DNA of 64,000 nucleotides, taken from assembly GCA_034670405.1 (NCBI GenBank), contig JAXDDX010000071.1, positions 378,001 to 442,000 on the forward strand, written 5' to 3'. The position numbers and the translations under genes are program-made. Under the pieces are notes generated by a model, which saw only the letters and a list, made by a program, of their open reading frames with translations, was not told the origin of the DNA and made no database searches. Below, piece by piece: positions 1 to 16,859 of this stretch (positions within the stretch are counted from its first letter, which is position 1; every line of letters starts with the position of its first letter). The stretch is from Hoplostethus atlanticus (taxonomy: Eukaryota; Chordata; Actinopteri; Trachichthyiformes; Trachichthyidae).

Positions 1-140
1 GAAAATGGAAAAATGCAACTCCATGCAGCTTTTTGCTGATTATACTGATTAGAAAACATCAGATCTGTGTCACATGAGTGGAAAAATAAGAATAAGAATG
101 GGGACTCTGAGCTGCAGTGTGAACAGAGCCCTTATAAAGG
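1..140. repeat. Dispersed repeat, copy 1 (second copy at 58020-58140)
   Basis: About 120 bp here, from the CTTTTTGCTGATTATACTG stretch to the TGCAGTGTGAACAGAGCCC stretch, matches 58020-58140 closely in the same orientation. It is a fragment of an interspersed element cut by the window edge. The family is not recognised and no coding sequence is seen in it. Confidence 0.65.
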
Positions 141-328
141 GCTTATGAAGCAGTCCTTCCCTTTGACAGGAACAGAGATGTGGTCATTAAGGGTAACACG
201 TCGCTGGTCATTCAGGCTTCAATCTACTGGTGAAAATAGCAGGAGAGTGAGCTGCCACTCAGTCAGTGGTTCACCTCAGCAGAGAGATTTGAGTCAACAA
301 CACATTTGTCCTGGGCACAGATACACTG

Positions 329-331
<3 letters not shown>

Positions 332-374
<43 letters not shown>
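332..374. repeat. (CA)n microsatellite
   Basis: An uninterrupted CA dinucleotide run of about 21 units. Open frames over it on both strands are products of the repeat, not genes. Confidence 0.95.
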
Positions 375-378
<4 letters not shown>

Positions 379-2520
379 GAAATGTCAAGTGGGAAGAAAA
401 GGCCCTTGTTAGGAGCTGAAACGCTGTACCAGCTGTAGTAAAGGTCAGGCTTGCCATCCTCCCATCCCTCCATCCTTCCTCCCCTCCTCCAGTAACACCC
501 ACATGATAGAGAGAGATTTCATCAATGTTTTTTTTCACTGCACCAACATACCACGCTGTTTCTATACCGGCACAGACCGGTTTATTGTTCCACTCTCACA
601 GGACTAACATTACCTGGGGACCTCCAGTCATTTGTAATAATTGCGGAGATCGTCTGCGATTTGAATCCCGTGCAAATCTGCCACGTCTGTAATTTGTAAA
701 GTAAAAAGTCCAGAGCAAATTACCCACCACAAAGGTCCTGATAATACTAATCCTGTGCAAATTGAGCGCTGTGATTTGTTTTTGGCTTGCAATTTCTTTT
801 TCTCCTTCTCCTTCTTCTCGACGTGTGATTTCTATCTTCCTCCTGTCAGGCAGCGATGGAATCTAAAGAGGTTTTGAATGACTTGCCAACCCTGAGAGTC
901 CAGAAATGGGGAGATTTTTTACTTTATTTTCTGCATTCTGGTGACGTTTTATGCATAAAATAACAATAACATTTTTTTTGTTGCTATCTTTAATGAACCC
1001 GAGGAGAGGAAAATAATGAGGTAACTAGTGGAATTTGTTTGGCTACAAAACACTTTTTATTTTTATATTATTATTATGCTGCACAAGCTGTTTGGAGGAA
1101 TTTAGGTTACGGTTGTTTTATGCTTTTATGCAGTCTGAAGGCTGAGATGGAGCTATGGGGGGCGGGACTCGCTGTGTGTTTGATGGTCCTACAAACTTCA
1201 ATGGAGTATCGACTGACATGGGGGTGAGTACATGATGAGTGAATTCATATTTTGGGGTGAGCTATTCCTTTAAGACTGCAGTAGGTCATCTAAGGTCTCT
1301 GGTTTACCAGACGGGAACCTCCAGGGTTTAGAGACCTTTACTGGTCTTTGAAGAACGGTGATTGCTTGAAAGACAAATTAAGAACATTATTTTGCCCCTT
1401 CATTGAACATTTTCTGGTAGAGGATGATTTAAAATGTCTTTACCAAGAGGGTGAGGTGGAGGACATTTTCACATATCCATAGTTAAACGGCCTCTTTTGA
1501 CCAAAGTATAATTCAAACTGCAAATAATGTGGACTGGCTTTCCCCCTGCAGGTATGTTGGCTGTCCAAAGAAAAAGAGAATGGGTGGATAAGACAACTCC
1601 CATCTGTATTAGTTTCTTCTTTATTGAGAGAGAAAGGCTGAGGCTATTTTTCACTTGAACTCTTTCCCCTCTAACTTTTCTCTCTAACAGTGTTTTCCAC
1701 TCAGCTTGGCCGTCGTCTGACTAAAGGATATTTCTTCACTTTATTTTTTTGGCGATAATGCATCCAGGGCGCCGGTGCATTAATATCAGTCAAACTGGAG
1801 CAAATTGGTAAGTTGGATCGTTCCGATATCTGAAGGCGTGGAGCCGACCGCAGCCCCGGATCACTCGGAGACTTCTGAACTCCAACCAGACACTCGTGAA
1901 TCGGCTCTTCATGCATAACTGGAGCGAAGAGCAGAAGGGGGCGAAGGGAACATTTAGATGAGGAGACCGGGAAAAAAATTGTCTTGGAGGAAAACTGGCC
2001 TCTTAACGTGAGCATCGAAGTATGCAAGTCAACATGTGAAGCTGCCAGAAGGACGAGCTGCTTGACTAATGTGAGAAGGAAAAGCTTTTTAAAACTCATC
2101 TCCCTCACATAGCTGACAGGGGAGTTCGTGATCAGAGGGTTGCTGGTTATATAAAAAGGTATTTTGAAGCTGGCGTGGCTGATGCACACATGAGTTTAGC
2201 TTTTGACCTTTCCTATCCTTCCTGGTGTAGATGCATCTAGGCCAATATAGGTGGAAAAAAGGCGTCAGTTTCAGAAAAGGGTCCCCGGGGTTAAAATCTG
2301 ATACCTAGAGCTTCATACTCTTCAAAGTGAATAGTTTATTCAGACAGATGAACGTTAGATTTGGATCTGATCAGTATAGAAAAATGTGCATCTGTCATCT
2401 CGGTTCTCAACTGTACTGTTAACTCCATCTGAAGTTCCCCTATCATTAAACTGGACTCAGCAAAGGGGCTTGTGGGAAATGTGGTTTTAACTTTAAGAAA
2501 CACAAAAGGCTGCATGTAGC
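375..2520. other. Intergenic stretch without recognisable gene
   Basis: No conserved coding sequence was found on either strand. Around 1235-1256 there is a TTTTGGGGTGAGCTATTCC motif of the kind often seen at the ends of fish DNA transposons. Open frames here, including a 162-codon one on the minus strand at 1701-2189, show no recognisable domain. Confidence 0.5.
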
Positions 2521-2524
2521 TTTA

Positions 2525-2730
2525 ATGCTTTAATGCGGTCACCTCACAGCGGGTGTCAGGGTGGCCCATTAACAGAAGGTCACAGGTTTGATCGTTGCAA
2601 CATCTATCGTGTCCATACACAGCCACGCGCCCTGTCGAAGCGTCCTTGAGCAAGGCACTGAACCCCTCGCTGCTCACTGACTGCAAGTCACTCTGGATAA
2701 GATTGTCAGATAAATGCCCACAATGCAGGT
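2525..2730 (+). mobile_element. tRNA-derived SINE-like fragment
   Basis: The stretch contains CACAGGTTTGATCGTTGC, which resembles a tRNA B box, then TCCTTGAGCAAGGCACTGAACCCC and a tail of the form TCTGGATAAGATTGTCAGATAAATG. This order is typical of fish tRNA-head SINEs, whose tails usually read GGATAAAAGCGTCTGCTAAATG. The A-box end is degraded. Confidence 0.65.
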
Positions 2731-3879
2731 CAAATGAAGATGAATCATACACACAAACACACACACAGTACCCTGCAGTAAAGCGCAGTGTCTTCCCACC
2801 ATGCATTGCTGATGGCTAAACAAACTGTGGTTGGCAGTGAGAAGAAAAGGTCAAACCAATTAACCAGACAGAGAGGAGGCACCGCGGCTCTGGACAGCAT
2901 CACAACGCTGCCTCGTCCAAAATGAATCACAAGATACAAAAAACATACGCAGTGTTTTGTTCCAAAATGAGACAATCTACTATTTAACAAAGTAACATCT
3001 ACTCTTAGTCGCACACAATGAAACCGAATGATTGTACTTTTTAAAGGATAGCAGGGACCTGAATGACGAGATGCAGGTAATATTTCTTTCCAAAATGTAT
3101 TTTTAGTGTTTTGGACATGGACTCTTCATATAGTTGTCTAGTGGTTTCAGGCTGGTGGCATTTGGCCGATGTTTCACACACGGTCATCATCGTCTCAGTA
3201 ACTGGGCCACTATGGCATCTAATAGACAAAAGGTCACCAACACTGGTGGTAGTGGTCTATATTTTTATGTTACTATTTTTTAACAAGTATAATAAACTCA
3301 GGAGTCTTCTGGGAAAATCAGGAGTGTTTGCAAGTATGGCTGTATCAGTGAAATCAGTTCCCCGTCAAAAACTGAACAGAAATCAACCGTGTTTATTCAA
3401 AGTTGCACAGTTAGAAACACAATCAACTGTTCACAACGAAGAGCTGAGGACCTCCAACATGGCCGCCGGTGGGTGTGAAAGCCCTCTGTAGCTCAGCTGA
3501 ACACCTGAAATAGAAGTCTGAACCACCCAGGCAGACCACTGGTGACTGATGGGGTCTCAACATTTTATACACTGTCAGTCCAATGTGTAACACTAGTCAT
3601 CATCTTCATCTTCATTATAGGGAGTAACACATTACAAAGAAAGGTATTACAATAATGTCATAAGAAAAGTATTACAGTTACAGTTGAGGTCAAAGTAACA
3701 GAAACAAAACTATAGAAAGTAGAAATAGGCCTTTAGTTTGAGACGATAGACTAAAACATTACAGTACACACCTTGATGAAAAAATGTCTGATAAGTTATA
3801 GTGATAAAAAGAGCAGCATTCAAATGACAGTCTGTATGTTGTCAAATTATTAACGTTACAATTATATTACCTAGGCAGG
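2731..3879. other. Intergenic, nothing recognised
   Basis: There is no convincing coding exon. The stretch is AT-rich with short CA-rich and GAAA-rich runs. A 126-codon open frame at 3111-3491 (+) has no recognisable domain and no splice context. Confidence 0.45.
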
Positions 3880-4425
3880 CAGGGCCGGCCCTAGACTTTT
3901 GGGGGCCCTAAGCAGGATTTGGTTTGGGGGCCCCCCTCATTGTAACGTGTTGCCACTTCACATGGCACTGAACCAACTTGTGTATTGTAAATATTAGTTT
4001 AAGCACACATAATGTACAAATAAGCATGTAGAGACTAAAGTGGGACCCATTAGCAGCAACAGTATCTTTAAATTGACTACAGTAAATACAGTATTTGTCT
4101 ATTACCCCCTAAGTGCTGGCAAACTGTCGAAGTATAGCTTGTGAAGATACTTATCGTGCAAAATGTGATTTTTTTACCACAGAATCCTGCAGTGCTTGTT
4201 TCGTAGGTGACAGTAAATTACTCAGCCTACCTAAATCGCCGTATCTGAGCTTATTGTTTTGTCACTATTTGTGGGCAAAAATGGCACGAAATGTTGTCAG
4301 TTTTTGTTTAGGAAGTTCAATTTATATTTCATTATTGTCTCGTGTTCATTAAAAACAATATTTTCTAGGGGGCCCCCAGAGAGCAGGGGGCCTTAAGCAA
4401 CTGTTTATATTGCTTAATGGGTAGT
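3880..4425. mobile_element. hAT-type non-autonomous element (CAGGGCCGGCCC end)
   Basis: The left end reads CAGGGCCGGCCCTAGACTTT followed by GGGGGCCCTAAGCAGG, typical of fish hAT terminal sequence. Near 4366-4400 an inverted counterpart GGGGGCCCCCAGAGAG plus GGGGGCCTTAAGC appears, so the subterminal repeats are present but the outermost right end is not. No transposase reading frame is seen. The right boundary is approximate. Confidence 0.6.
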
Positions 4426-5700
4426 AACTCTCTGTTGTTACAGTGTTGGAGTACTCCAGCGGATTAGACTTTTCAGACGGTGATCAGTGAACAATTACAC
4501 ACCTCAGCTGAGCTCACCACAGCCTGGGCAACAGCACCACCTAGAGGAGGTCGGGAGAACTACCTCAGAGGATACACTGTAAGAGTGTGTGAGTGTGTCG
4601 ACCTGGTTTACGTGAGTTCAGGTGGGACCACCGGAGTGAAAAAAAGACGACAGGTTTCACTTCCTTCACAGTGAACAACAGGAAATCAGATTTCATTTTT
4701 AAAAATAAATGTCGTTCTCAGTTGGATAACATCTTTATCGGCAGCTTCAATCCAAGTATCTGTCTCGATAGGATCCACAGTTTGCTGCTTCAGTAGCATA
4801 AGAAATAAGCACAACAATCAAAATAACAAACAAAATCCCTAAAAACTGGATAACAGAAGCTAAATGTTGACAAAACTCAACAAAGGTGGAAACCCTATAT
4901 GAATTGAAGTGAGGGAAGGACACTCTTTTCTGGGATTTAGACAAACATGACTCTAGAGCAGCTTTAATGAATAGAGTTAGTCAACTGTACGGCTGCTGAG
5001 CTCCAGGTGGAGAGTTGACTGAGGCTTTCAGGAGAGTGAAGCCAGCTGCCTACGTGCCAGAGGACTATGTTCCAGTGTTTCCTGAATCAGTGCCAGTGTT
5101 TACCAGCCAGGGTTTCCACTACGTTCAATGTTAATCCTGTTATCGTCCCTGGAACAGAGGAATTTCTAGGGAAGGGAACACAGACCTTTATCTATTGGCC
5201 ACGTGATGAACTTATTAGGCAATGGACACACAGAACGTGCATCTGCAAGAACTGTAATAAAAGTACGACTATGGACTATAACTTTCTCCCTGGTTCTTAT
5301 TTCTTTCTCTAGCACATCTCTATCATATGCTGTAAGATCATTCAAAAAACCTGCAGGAATATTTGGTGCATCCATCGGTTGCTGTGACTATGATGTCCCC
5401 TTGAACTGAATGTGAAGTCCAATGTTAAAAAAAAAGACATTTACAAATCATGACTCTCATTCCTTAGTGAGTGAAGTTATTTTTTTTCTTGATCTGAAAT
5501 AATGCATCATAGTTTTCAGCAGCAGTGGATTCTAGTCGCTCCTGTCCTGGTTAGATAGTCCCCAGTCTTGTGTGGTATTCTGCTGACGTTAAGGCGATGT
5601 AACTTCAGGCTATGTAAGAAGTTCAAGTGGAAAAAATAGAGCTGTGTCAAGCCACCAAGATTTAATACCGAAAGCTCGCTTTCACTTCAAAATAAAAGCA
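4426..5700. other. Intergenic, nothing recognised
   Basis: Only short, unconvincing open frames on both strands. Core ACGTG motifs (the HIF-binding core is RCGTG) occur at about 5201 and 5224, roughly 1.1 kb upstream of egln1. At this distance and length they could be chance. Confidence 0.4.
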
Positions 5701-5714
5701 CATATTCTTTCACT

Positions 5715-5815
5715 TGGACTAGCGACCTGTCCAAGGTGTTTACATGCCTTCCACCCAATGCATGCTGGGATGGGCTCCAGCCCCCCACCACTCTGAAAAG
5801 ACAATTGCTGGACAA
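5715..5815 (+). mobile_element. LINE 3' tail or LINE-derived SINE fragment
   Basis: The stretch GCGACCTGTCCAAGGTGTT, then ATGCTGGGATGGGCTCCAGC and a CCCCCACCACTCTGAAAAG end, is the widespread fish tail normally read as GACCTGTCCAGGGTG, GCTGGGATAGGCTCCAGC and so on. It is associated with RTE/Rex-type non-LTR elements. Only the tail is present. Confidence 0.6.
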
Positions 5816-6348
5816 AATCTCAGAGAAACAGTTCAGAAACTGTAGGACTCTGTGGCCCAGTGCATGTTTCATGCATTTTTATCTTTTACATGTATTTCTT
5901 TTTGCATTTAAGATTAAGTATTTACTTGTTCCTAATCATGGCCGATTTTGTCCTCCCTACCCGTTTAAGATTATTTTTATGGCATGCCAGACACTTCCTT
6001 TTTTGTGTTTTTGTCAATGTATTTCATCACTGTGTTCACTTCTGACTTTAGCAATTGAAGCAAATGAGCTCAAATTTAAGTTACACACACACACGCGTCA
6101 CGGGCTCGCCTCTAAAAAAGATGACGTTTGTTTCCAATGAAATTTGACGTTGCAGATTTTATTTTGAAAGAAATGACCAAACGTCCCTAATCATGTTGTG
6201 TCTAGCTTGATACTGGCTCAACCAACTAAACACCGCTAAAGGAGGGGCTCAGCCCATATCGTGAAGTTATTTGTCTGGGGGCTGTTTTCGGGAAACTTTC
6301 AAAGTTAAAAGTGAGAGCAGGTGAGTTGAAACAGCCCGGTCCGGCGCC

Positions 6349-11141
<4,793 letters not shown>

Positions 11142-11226
11142 TACTATCTAACGGATGGAGAGACGGAGAAAACAGCATGAACCACTTGGACAAATGTCAG
11201 CCTTCCAAACACTTCTCATCCAAAGT

Positions 11227-11280
<54 letters not shown>

Positions 11281-11519
11281 ACCCTGACTACGACGATGCT
11301 GCACTGCAGGACAGAGGCTCAGCCTTCTTTTGAAGCTGCATTGTTTTACTGAATGTAGAAAACTGGTATAGAACATTTCATTTGAGTCATTTGAGTTTAC
11401 AAGTCTGTGCACAGGGCTGGGCTGATTTGATCAAATAGGGTTTTCATTGCACAGGTACTATTGGTCCTACTATGGTGATTATACAGTATAATACTACAAA
11501 CATAGTGACAACATCCTTG
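11142..11519. other. egln1 3' UTR with (CA)n microsatellite
   Basis: This directly follows the egln1 stop and contains a perfect CA run at 11228-11276. AATAAA-type signals appear only much later, at about 12314, 12395 and 12482, so the 3' UTR may run to about 12.5 kb. Confidence 0.55.
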
Positions 11520-11720
11520 TCAGCAACCTTAGAAGGTGGGCCAGTACCAAAGAGATGTAGGTGCCTTACCAGCAGACTTAGTGGGCCTGCACCAAACCAA
11601 ACTGTGCTCACCCTGGAGGGGGTAGGGATTCAGTGCCTTGCTCGAGGACACGTCAGCAGCGAGGTCATTGAACCTGAGACCTTCCCAGGTACAGGACGGT
11701 TTCTCTAACCGCTAGACCCC
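11520..11720 (-). mobile_element. SINE-like fragment, reverse orientation
   Basis: The stretch GATTCAGTGCCTTGCTCGAGG, then CATTGAACCTGAGACCTTCC and CTCTAACCGCTAGACCCC, reads on the minus strand as a tRNA-like head with A-box-like GGGGTCTAGCGGTTAGAG. It probably lies in the egln1 3' UTR. Confidence 0.6.
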
Positions 11721-13028
11721 AGCGCAGCATAATTGCTGAATGTTTGTGTTTCTTTGTGTATTAAAAGAATCAAAAGGCAAAATGTGAACACAACCTTGGG
11801 TAACCGAATGCCATATTGTGAACCTGATTTTGAGGTGAAAGGAGGTACAGCACTGTTACTGTAAATTCTGTTGTGGCTGGTAAGATAATCTACTACAGTA
11901 GAAGTGACTCTTCCTCAAATACAAGGTGTCATTGTAAAGGTTAAGGCCACAAAAATCAAAGAGTTTCATTCCAAAATGGTAATGATCCTACCCAAAGGTC
12001 ATAGGATGATTTGTAACTTCAACAGTAACCCATGAGGGGCTTTACTTTCATGCCAGAAATCATTTTGTATGAGTAGGTGATGGTGGGTATCTGGTTTTTG
12101 GGCTAAAACTCCTCAGATTTCTGGTAGGATTACATATGGGGGTTTATCACAGTGCCAAGCTGCTCAGCGTTTCTTTTCAGCCTGTTTGTTGTCATGTCAG
12201 TGCATCACTGGAGTGTTGTGGCCTGGGAGGATCAGTGATCTATCTGTTGTTGCAGACGTTATGTCACCATTGTCTTAAAACCAAAACCACCCATCTACTA
12301 AGCTTTCGGCTGTGAAGTTTAACTTTGAATAAAAGCAGGTTTTGTAAGGACCTGAATCTGTTGTTTCATTTCTGCAGAAATTGTCACTGTTTTGAATAAA
12401 CACTAGAAAAGCCAAACACCGCCAGTTGACTGCTGTTTTGAAATATCTCAGCTTTCAGTACAAGTGACTGTTTAGATTTTCAATAAATATGGACCCCCTT
12501 CACAATCCACTTGCCTTTCTGCTGATCCATCGAACGCAACTATTTAATGCTGGTAGCAACACAGAATGAACTGATACAAGACTGCCGCCGTGTGGTGATT
12601 CTGAGTAATTACATCTCAGGGTGAAAAAACTCCTCACTTTCATTTTTCTTTCATTGACAAACAGTTCTGTAGTGCCTGAGAGAATGGAAAATAAAGAATA
12701 GGCTGACAAAACCACATTGGAGGCATTGAAAACACAATATGGTAATAATATTGTTTTATTTAATTTTATTTGACCTCCCACTAAAAGCTGACCACACTAA
12801 CATTGCAAGTGTGCATCAAAGCAGACCTACAGATCAGTCACCCCATTACAGCTCAAATTAAGAGCCATTAGATGGTGATAGACGTTGTGAGGACAGTAGA
12901 AGAAGATCATGTGACTCCAATGGCGCCATGCAGTGAGGAACAGGATACGTCATGAGTGCTCACTCCCATCTCTATGGCAGCATCCACCCTGTTGAATCAA
13001 GTGCCTCTGGTCCAGATTTCGTCCAGCA
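11721..13028. other. egln1 3' flank, no further gene seen
   Basis: Candidate polyadenylation signals AATAAA occur at about 12314, 12395 and 12482 on the plus strand, consistent with the end of egln1. On the minus strand, TTTATT at 12755-12760 reads AATAAA and could end the cystatin-like transcript. No coding exon was recognised. Confidence 0.45.
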
Positions 13029-14601
13029 TTAAGAACAATGATCCTCTAACAAGTAGCTTGGGACCTGAGAGTTTGGTACGGCCAGCACAACAAAACGGCA
13101 GCTCATCGTCTGAAAAGGAACAGGAGACATCAGATATGTGGAGAATAAACTAGAAATGTCACTATCACCTGCAACATGGCTCACCTTACTAATACCAAAT
13201 ACCTAACATGTCATCTGAAGATTGGAGTTTTAGTTCTGCAAACATTTATCAGAGGTAGAGCTGCTCTGGAGGCAGACATAATCTCATTGGTTGAGTTAGA
13301 CCTCAGTGGGTGGAGCCAAAGAACCACAGTTTTTCTGACTAAGTGACTGAAACCCAGTGAAAAATACAAGAGGTAAGGGAGGAGCTAGCTAATATTATGA
13401 AGCCTAGCACTCTGCTACTAACTGAACAAACGCAAATGCAGTCTGGCTCTACTAAGCTTACTATAGCTAACTAGTTAAGCTAGTTAGCCTAACTGAACGT
13501 AAATTCAAACTAGCCATACTAGCCTATAGCTTACTAGTTAAGCTAGTTAGCTAGCCTGCTGACCTTCCAAGATCATGAATGTCATGGCCATGAATGAATG
13601 AAAGAAGAAGTCATTGCCATTTATATTTTTTATTTATATTTGACCAGAGTTCCTTGTTTGACAGTTAGCTAATTTGGAAAAATCTGTAGTTCTTTGGCTC
13701 CGCCCACTGATGTTTAGCTCAACCAATGAGATTATTTCTGCCTCTGAGAAATGTTTGTAGAACTAAAACTACAATCTTCATGAAGTCAACAGTAGACTTA
13801 GCTTCTATTCCTGGATCACCAACATTATAATCAACCAAGTTCAAGGGTCAGAGGTCACAGCAGTCAATAGATGGAACAGATATTCCTGTAACCCTGGAAT
13901 GATCATGTATAGAGAAGTGCTAAAGAACTAACAGCCATGGAGAAAAGCGAGAACAGTTTATATGTATTAAAGTGTTTCATTACCTTGAGGTGTTCAGGGT
14001 CCTGGAAGCGACATGAAGCCAGGTTAACACTGGGCTCATTCCTACAGACAGTCTGGCCCACTTTCACTGTCATGGTGAACTTGACCCGAGCCGGAGGGTA
14101 CATCTACAGGTCAGACAACAAGCCAGAAGGATGCTGAAGGCCTTTCACATACTGGACATTGTGTACAAATGGGACAACCGAATTTACTGTCGATCTTACT
14201 AGAGGTGTTGTGGCTCACTTTCAACCAAACACCTAACCTCAGTGACATACCTGCCCCACCGTTAAATAATACACAATAAAATGATTCCTGACATGAAAGC
14301 AAAACTCAGTATTGAATATTGCTGAAGTTATGATCTACCTGGAGACGTTTACAGTGACATTATTAACAGGTTTTGATGTTCAGTTAACATTTTTGGAAAG
14401 AAAGCCTTCGTGACAAACCTGCGCGGTGTCTGACAGGATGGTGAGGACTTTGTAAGCATATTGGTAGTTGCTGAGGTGGTTATGGAGGTCGATGGCGAAG
14501 TCGGCTGCCTGGATCTCCCCTGAGTTGTAATGTTTCTCAGCGCTGGCCTGCAGCAGGAGGCCCAGCAACACCACAGCCAAGACTGCAAAACTACGCGCCA
14601 T
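13029..14601 (-). CDS. Type-2 cystatin-like secreted protein, atypical inhibitory loop
   Basis: Exons on the minus strand are 14601-14419, 14103-13984 and 13109-13029, all phase 0, giving 127 aa. Residues 1-21 are a signal peptide (MARSFAVLAVVLLGLLLQAS). Exon 2 contains FTMTVKVGQTVC and ASCRFQDPEHLK, matching the cystatin beta-sheet and first disulfide. Exon 3 has CRFVVLAVP and a final cysteine, matching the second disulfide. The three-exon layout and both intron sites match type-2 cystatin genes. Typical cystatins have QxVxG at the exon 1/2 junction and PW in the second loop. Here the junction reads QMYPPAR and the second loop reads PN, so papain-type inhibition is doubtful. The closest known parallel is the CRES-type cystatins that also lack these motifs. 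Intron 2 contains a MITE (13218-13778). The start codon was chosen because it immediately precedes the signal peptide. Confidence 0.82.
13218..13778. mobile_element. Long-inverted-repeat MITE, complete-looking copy
   Basis: About 560 bp with inverted arms of roughly 120-130 bp. The left arm has GGAGTTTTAGTTCTGC, TAATCTCATTGGTTGAGTT and CAGTGGGTGGAGCCAAAGAA. The right arm is the inverse, TTCTTTGGCTCCGCCCACTG, AACCAATGAGATTATTTCTG and AGAACTAAAACTACAATC. The arms contain inverted CCAAT and GC-box-like motifs. It lies inside the cystatin-like gene's second intron. Other copies are at 10582-11042 (inverted core) and 15461-15550 (one arm). Confidence 0.75.
13800..13900. mobile_element. SINE-like fragment
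   Basis: The motif TGGATCACCAACATTATAA, then CAAGGGTCAGAGGTCACAGC, belongs to a family seen also near 9238, 15170-15260, 19960-20050, 20185-20260, 21180-21355 and 43560-43680, often next to a GGATAAGAGTGT-like tail. Confidence 0.5.
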
Positions 14602-15460
14602 TTCGGAGTGATTCTGGGCTGCAAGAACATTTCTATTTATACCGCTTCTTATCAAAAGACTATCTGCTACTATGCAGTTTTGCAAATGTCAAATATTTAT
14701 TTTAAATTAATAAAGTGCGTTATCAGGCTACAGGCATGTCAGCAAAATACTTTATCAGAGAACCCATTAGCTGGCCGCTTGTTACATTTGAAGGTAAACC
14801 AAGACTATTTATCCCTGCAGGTCTGAATCAGAACATTTCTTATCAGAGAAAACAATGTTCTGATTATCACCTGCTGGGTCAAATAGTTTGTTTAACTTCA
14901 AATAGAAAAGTGTCAACTTGGGAGATTATTTCCAGAAAGCTGAAACACTGATGAATCAGTTGTTTTCAAATTTGGGTTAAGTAACCGACCTTCCCTTCTC
15001 TAAAACCCAAAACATTTTGGGCATTCACACTTTATACACTTTACACACTTTACAATACATCCTTCTCCCCCTGATGAACCCCACCTCCCTTCTTCCTCCT
15101 CTAATATGCTCTAAAACATTTCTACCTTCTCCTCAGGTCTTATTTCGTCCCTATCTCTATCATCCATGATCATTCTAGGGTCGCAGGAATATCTATTGTC
15201 TGGGTGCTGTGACCTCTGACCCTTAGCCTCCTTACTACTGTTTGTGTGTAATGTTGATGATCCACTGCATGAAGCTTGTTTGTTGATTAATAGCACCAGT
15301 TACAAGTCAAAAATATAAATCTAAAGAAATTTAAAGGGACACTGATCTGATTTGCCAAACCACTTTGACAACAGTTCTCGAAATAACTTCTTCTTCTTCG
15401 TTTAACTGTTCTTCCCATGCAGCAACTCTCAAAATGCCTGAGACAAGTGTTAGCGTGCAG
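14602..15460. other. Intergenic with SINE piece, no gene seen
   Basis: No coding exon is recognised. At about 15165-15260 there is an inverted fragment of the dispersed SINE-like family (CTGTGACCTCTGACCCTTAG, then GTGTGTAATGTTGATGATCC). The upstream side of the cystatin-like gene lies here. No TATA-like element is clear. Confidence 0.45.
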
Positions 15461-15550
15461 GTTGGAGTTTTAGTTCTACAAACTTTTATCGGAGGCAGAA
15501 ATAATCTCATTGGTTGAGTTAAACCTCAGTGGGCGGAGTCAAAGTACGAG
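15461..15550. mobile_element. Single arm of the long-inverted-repeat MITE
   Basis: GGTTGGAGTTTTAGTTCTAC through CAGTGGGCGGAGTCAAAG matches the left arm of the element at 13218. No partner arm is nearby. Confidence 0.65.
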
Positions 15551-15949
15551 CATGAGCAAGAGAGTTAACTGTAAAATTTGAGAACAGGTGGAAGTCAGTT
15601 TCCTATTTGATAAAATAAACTCCAGGCAGAATGACGAGAAGAGTGGAATAAAGAGAAAAGAGGGAGGCACTACTCTTCCAAACGAGAATCTAATAAAATA
15701 AAGAGGTTTTTACATCAGCGGTGTCAGGAAGGACAAAGACTGGGACATTATGGGCTAAATAGACAGAAACACCCACATGGTCTATGTGATTGCAATAACC
15801 CAGAGACTTTTCAACTTGTTTTACTAGATTTATACACTGAATTAGGTGTGTCTTCCTCCTCCTTAGAAACTTGACTTAACTTTACTAAATAGTGAAGAGA
15901 AGCATCAGCTAATAGAAAAGAAAGTGTTGGACTTTGTGCACTCCAATGG

Positions 15950-16330
15950 TTTATATCCAAGAATTTAAATTGGCAGCAATACACCCGTCTATCTGATCTT
16001 TACCGATGGGTCCAAAGACCTGGACACAGGAGTTACTGGTTCCAAGGTGAAAAGTGGAAGTTTGTAAGTGCACATCAAATGATACACAGTGGAGTTATAT
16101 ACTATTCTGAAGGCACTCCAGTGGATAGAAGAGGTTAAACCAAGTAAGGATTTCATTTGTTCTGATATCTGATATCGACAAGATTTGCTCTATGAAACAA
16201 TCCCAGCATACACCGAGTCAGCAGCAACTAATGTCCGTCTTATTTGGGTTCCTGCTCATATCGGAATAAAGGGAAATGCAAAGGTGGATGCCCTAGCTAA
16301 CAAGCCATGAAGAAAGAGGAGGTTGGCATT
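15950..16330 (+). mobile_element. Non-LTR retrotransposon remnant with RNase H domain
   Basis: Scattered frames read IFTDGSKDLDTGVT, then ALQWIEEVKP, then NVRLIWVPAHIGIKGNAK and VDALAN. These are the catalytic TDGS and the C-terminal H-x-G-x-x-GN-x-x-D blocks of RNase H as found at the end of some LINE ORF2 proteins (I/Jockey-like clades). Stops and frame changes break it. Weakly similar AT-rich sequence runs on to about 16740. Confidence 0.6.
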
Positions 16331-16859
16331 TATGTTTAATACAAAATAGTTAGCACTGTAAGGAGAAGTGGGAGAAACAGGAAGGAGGAGGTCATTGTTT
16401 CAAGATTAAGGGAAAAAAGTACACCAGGTGCTTGGTGTTGCAGCATGAATCAATAAAAGGTTTACTGGCACAACTCCTGAATAAACACTGAGGGATCATT
16501 TCAGTCTGCAGGCATTTTCCTTCTTTTTAAAGATTAAGGATGGGACACAAATTATTAAATAAAACATTACACATTAGAGGGATCAGAGAAATGATTGATA
16601 ATTTAGGAGAGGCTGCACTACAGGAAGTTACGTTAAAAAGGAGTGTTGGACTTTGTGGTGATTTAGGCTGCAGATATTAGTTTAGTTTCCTAGAAGAAAC
16701 GGCACTACTAGGGAGGTTATTAGAAGTGTATTATGGTGTAAAAACAGAAGATGGAGTCAATGCACCATTGATTAAGGGATGACCAATATATACAGAAGAA
16801 GAAGACAATTCTGATCAGAATAAAAATAAAAATGTATCAATGCCAGTGACTAACTTAGT
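16331..16859. other. Probable decayed tail of the LINE remnant
   Basis: A-rich sequence with GGAGAAGTGGGAGAAACAGG and short broken frames. It plausibly continues the LINE remnant to its left but is too degraded to assign. Confidence 0.35.

Noticed and set aside
1701-2189. 162-codon minus-strand open frame
   Set aside because: No signal peptide, domain or splice context was recognised, and the composition looks non-coding.
5201-5228. ACGTG motifs upstream of egln1 as hypoxia response elements
   Set aside because: Five-base cores are frequent by chance and lie over 1 kb from the gene. There is no supporting context.
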